64,000 nucleotides of DNA, from the NCBI RefSeq assembly GCF_050279675.1, contig NZ_JBNNUK010000004.1:1-64000 (forward strand), written 5' to 3'. Positions 63,591-64,000 of this stretch are shown in pieces; position 1 is the stretch's first letter, and each line of letters starts with the position of its first letter. A program made the translations under genes and the position numbers. The notes under the pieces were generated by a model that did not search any database, was not told the origin of the DNA, and worked only from the letters and a program-made list of their open reading frames with translations. The stretch comes from Viridibacillus sp050279675 (GTDB taxonomy: Bacteria; Bacillota; Bacilli; Bacillales_A; Planococcaceae).

Positions 63591-64000
63591 ATGAATAATC
63601 ATGAAATTGATTACAAATTATACGGCGACGACATGCAGTTTGTAGAGGTTGAATTAGATCCACAAGAAACAGTCATTGCTGAAGCTGGTGCATTAATGAT
63701 GATGGAAGACGGCATTCGCATGGAAACTGTTTTTGGTGATACCTCAAGCGGTGGCGGTTTCATGGGTAAACTAATGGGCGCTGGTAAACGACTTGTAACA
63801 GGTGAAAATTTATTCATCACAACATTCACAAATGAAGGTTATGGAAAAAAACATGTTTCCTTTGCTTCTCCCTATCCTGGGAAAATCATTCCTATGGATC
63901 TAAGTCGATATAACGGAAAAATCATTTGCCAAAAAGACGCATTCTTAGCAGCTGCTAAGGGGGTTTCGATCGGCATCGAATTCCAACGTAAATTAGGAAC
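63591..64000 (+). CDS. AIM24-family protein (TIGR00266), 5' part
   Basis: Starts at ATG 63591 behind GGGAGGAAG and stays open to the window edge (136 codons). HEIDYKLYGDDMQFVEVELD, ETVIAEAGALMMMEDGIRM and a Gly/Met-rich stretch SSGGGFMGKLMGAGKRLVTGE match the AIM24/TIGR00266 beta-helical family of unknown function. The C-terminal part lies outside the window. Divergent from the aldehyde dehydrogenase operon. Confidence 0.87.
   Translation, partial: MNNHEIDYKLYGDDMQFVEVELDPQETVIAEAGALMMMEDGIRMETVFGDTSSGGGFMGKLMGAGKRLVTGENLFITTFTNEGYGKKHVSFASPYPGKIIPMDLSRYNGKIICQKDAFLAAAKGVSIGIEFQRKLG

Overview
The window reads as a low-GC Gram-positive chromosome of the Bacillales. Many proteins look closest to Bacillus/Lysinibacillus families (MetNIQ, MtnE/MtnU, YfkO, YfmM, YczE, HelD, PdaC, Spx, DUF2804, DUF3870). 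A Lysinibacillus-like member of the Bacillaceae/Planococcaceae is the best guess, made from recalled protein families and not from a search. No rRNA, tRNA, CRISPR array, intact insertion sequence or phage module was seen.

Layout. 1-5 kb is an accessory-looking stretch: an unrecognised protein, a CLC-type channel, and a divergent LysR regulator / YfkO-type nitroreductase pair. It is peppered with three copies of an AACTAAC-containing repeat and two GTAAGCC-bounded elements. 5.4-12.4 kb is sulfur amino acid and glycine metabolism: metNIQ behind a SAM-I riboswitch, divergent mtnU/mtnE, and kbl. 12.7-20 kb holds yczE, ybaK with an unknown partner, topB with a TetR regulator, a YbjQ-family remnant, an FMN reductase, an NAD(P)-binding protein and an SpsG-like protein. 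20.8-29 kb holds two structured repeat elements around an ABC-F gene (yfmM), yitT, a two-gene spx-like/marR operon behind a 24-bp palindrome, an ECF sigma factor, a CNNM-type transporter and an M20 dipeptidase. 29-48 kb is housekeeping and signalling: nitroreductase, diguanylate cyclase, PlsY, a frameshifted amidase gene, DUF2804, GDPD, HelD, SGNH hydrolase, a double GNAT, an acyltransferase, a heterodimeric ABC exporter, an EamA permease and a PAS-GGDEF-EAL protein. 48-53 kb holds the split ThrE exporter, a PdaC-like deacetylase, and a second ABC-F gene with an upstream leader peptide and attenuator.

53-63.4 kb looks like a catabolic region for lysine or a related amino acid. It holds a lysine 6-dehydrogenase-like enzyme, a semialdehyde dehydrogenase, a class III aminotransferase, an APC permease, a CaiB-type CoA transferase and a glutaryl-CoA-dehydrogenase-like enzyme. 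Together these could take lysine through aminoadipate and 2-oxoadipate to glutaryl-CoA and crotonyl-CoA; the 2-oxoadipate step is not in the window. Two separate transcription units of this region start with near-identical terminator-containing leader RNAs that I cannot assign to a known riboswitch class. The window ends inside an AIM24-family gene.

Most interesting non-coding signals: (i) the twin leader RNAs at 55.5 and 60.5 kb; (ii) a dispersed 110-130 nt hairpin repeat placed just after stop codons, with compensatory changes in its stems, tandemly triplicated behind metQ; (iii) the leader-peptide/attenuator before the ABC-F gene at 52.8 kb; (iv) an Spx paralogue whose redox CxxC is CxxS, sharing an operon with a MarR regulator; (v) degenerate 21-bp periodic GAGTAG repeats at two loci.
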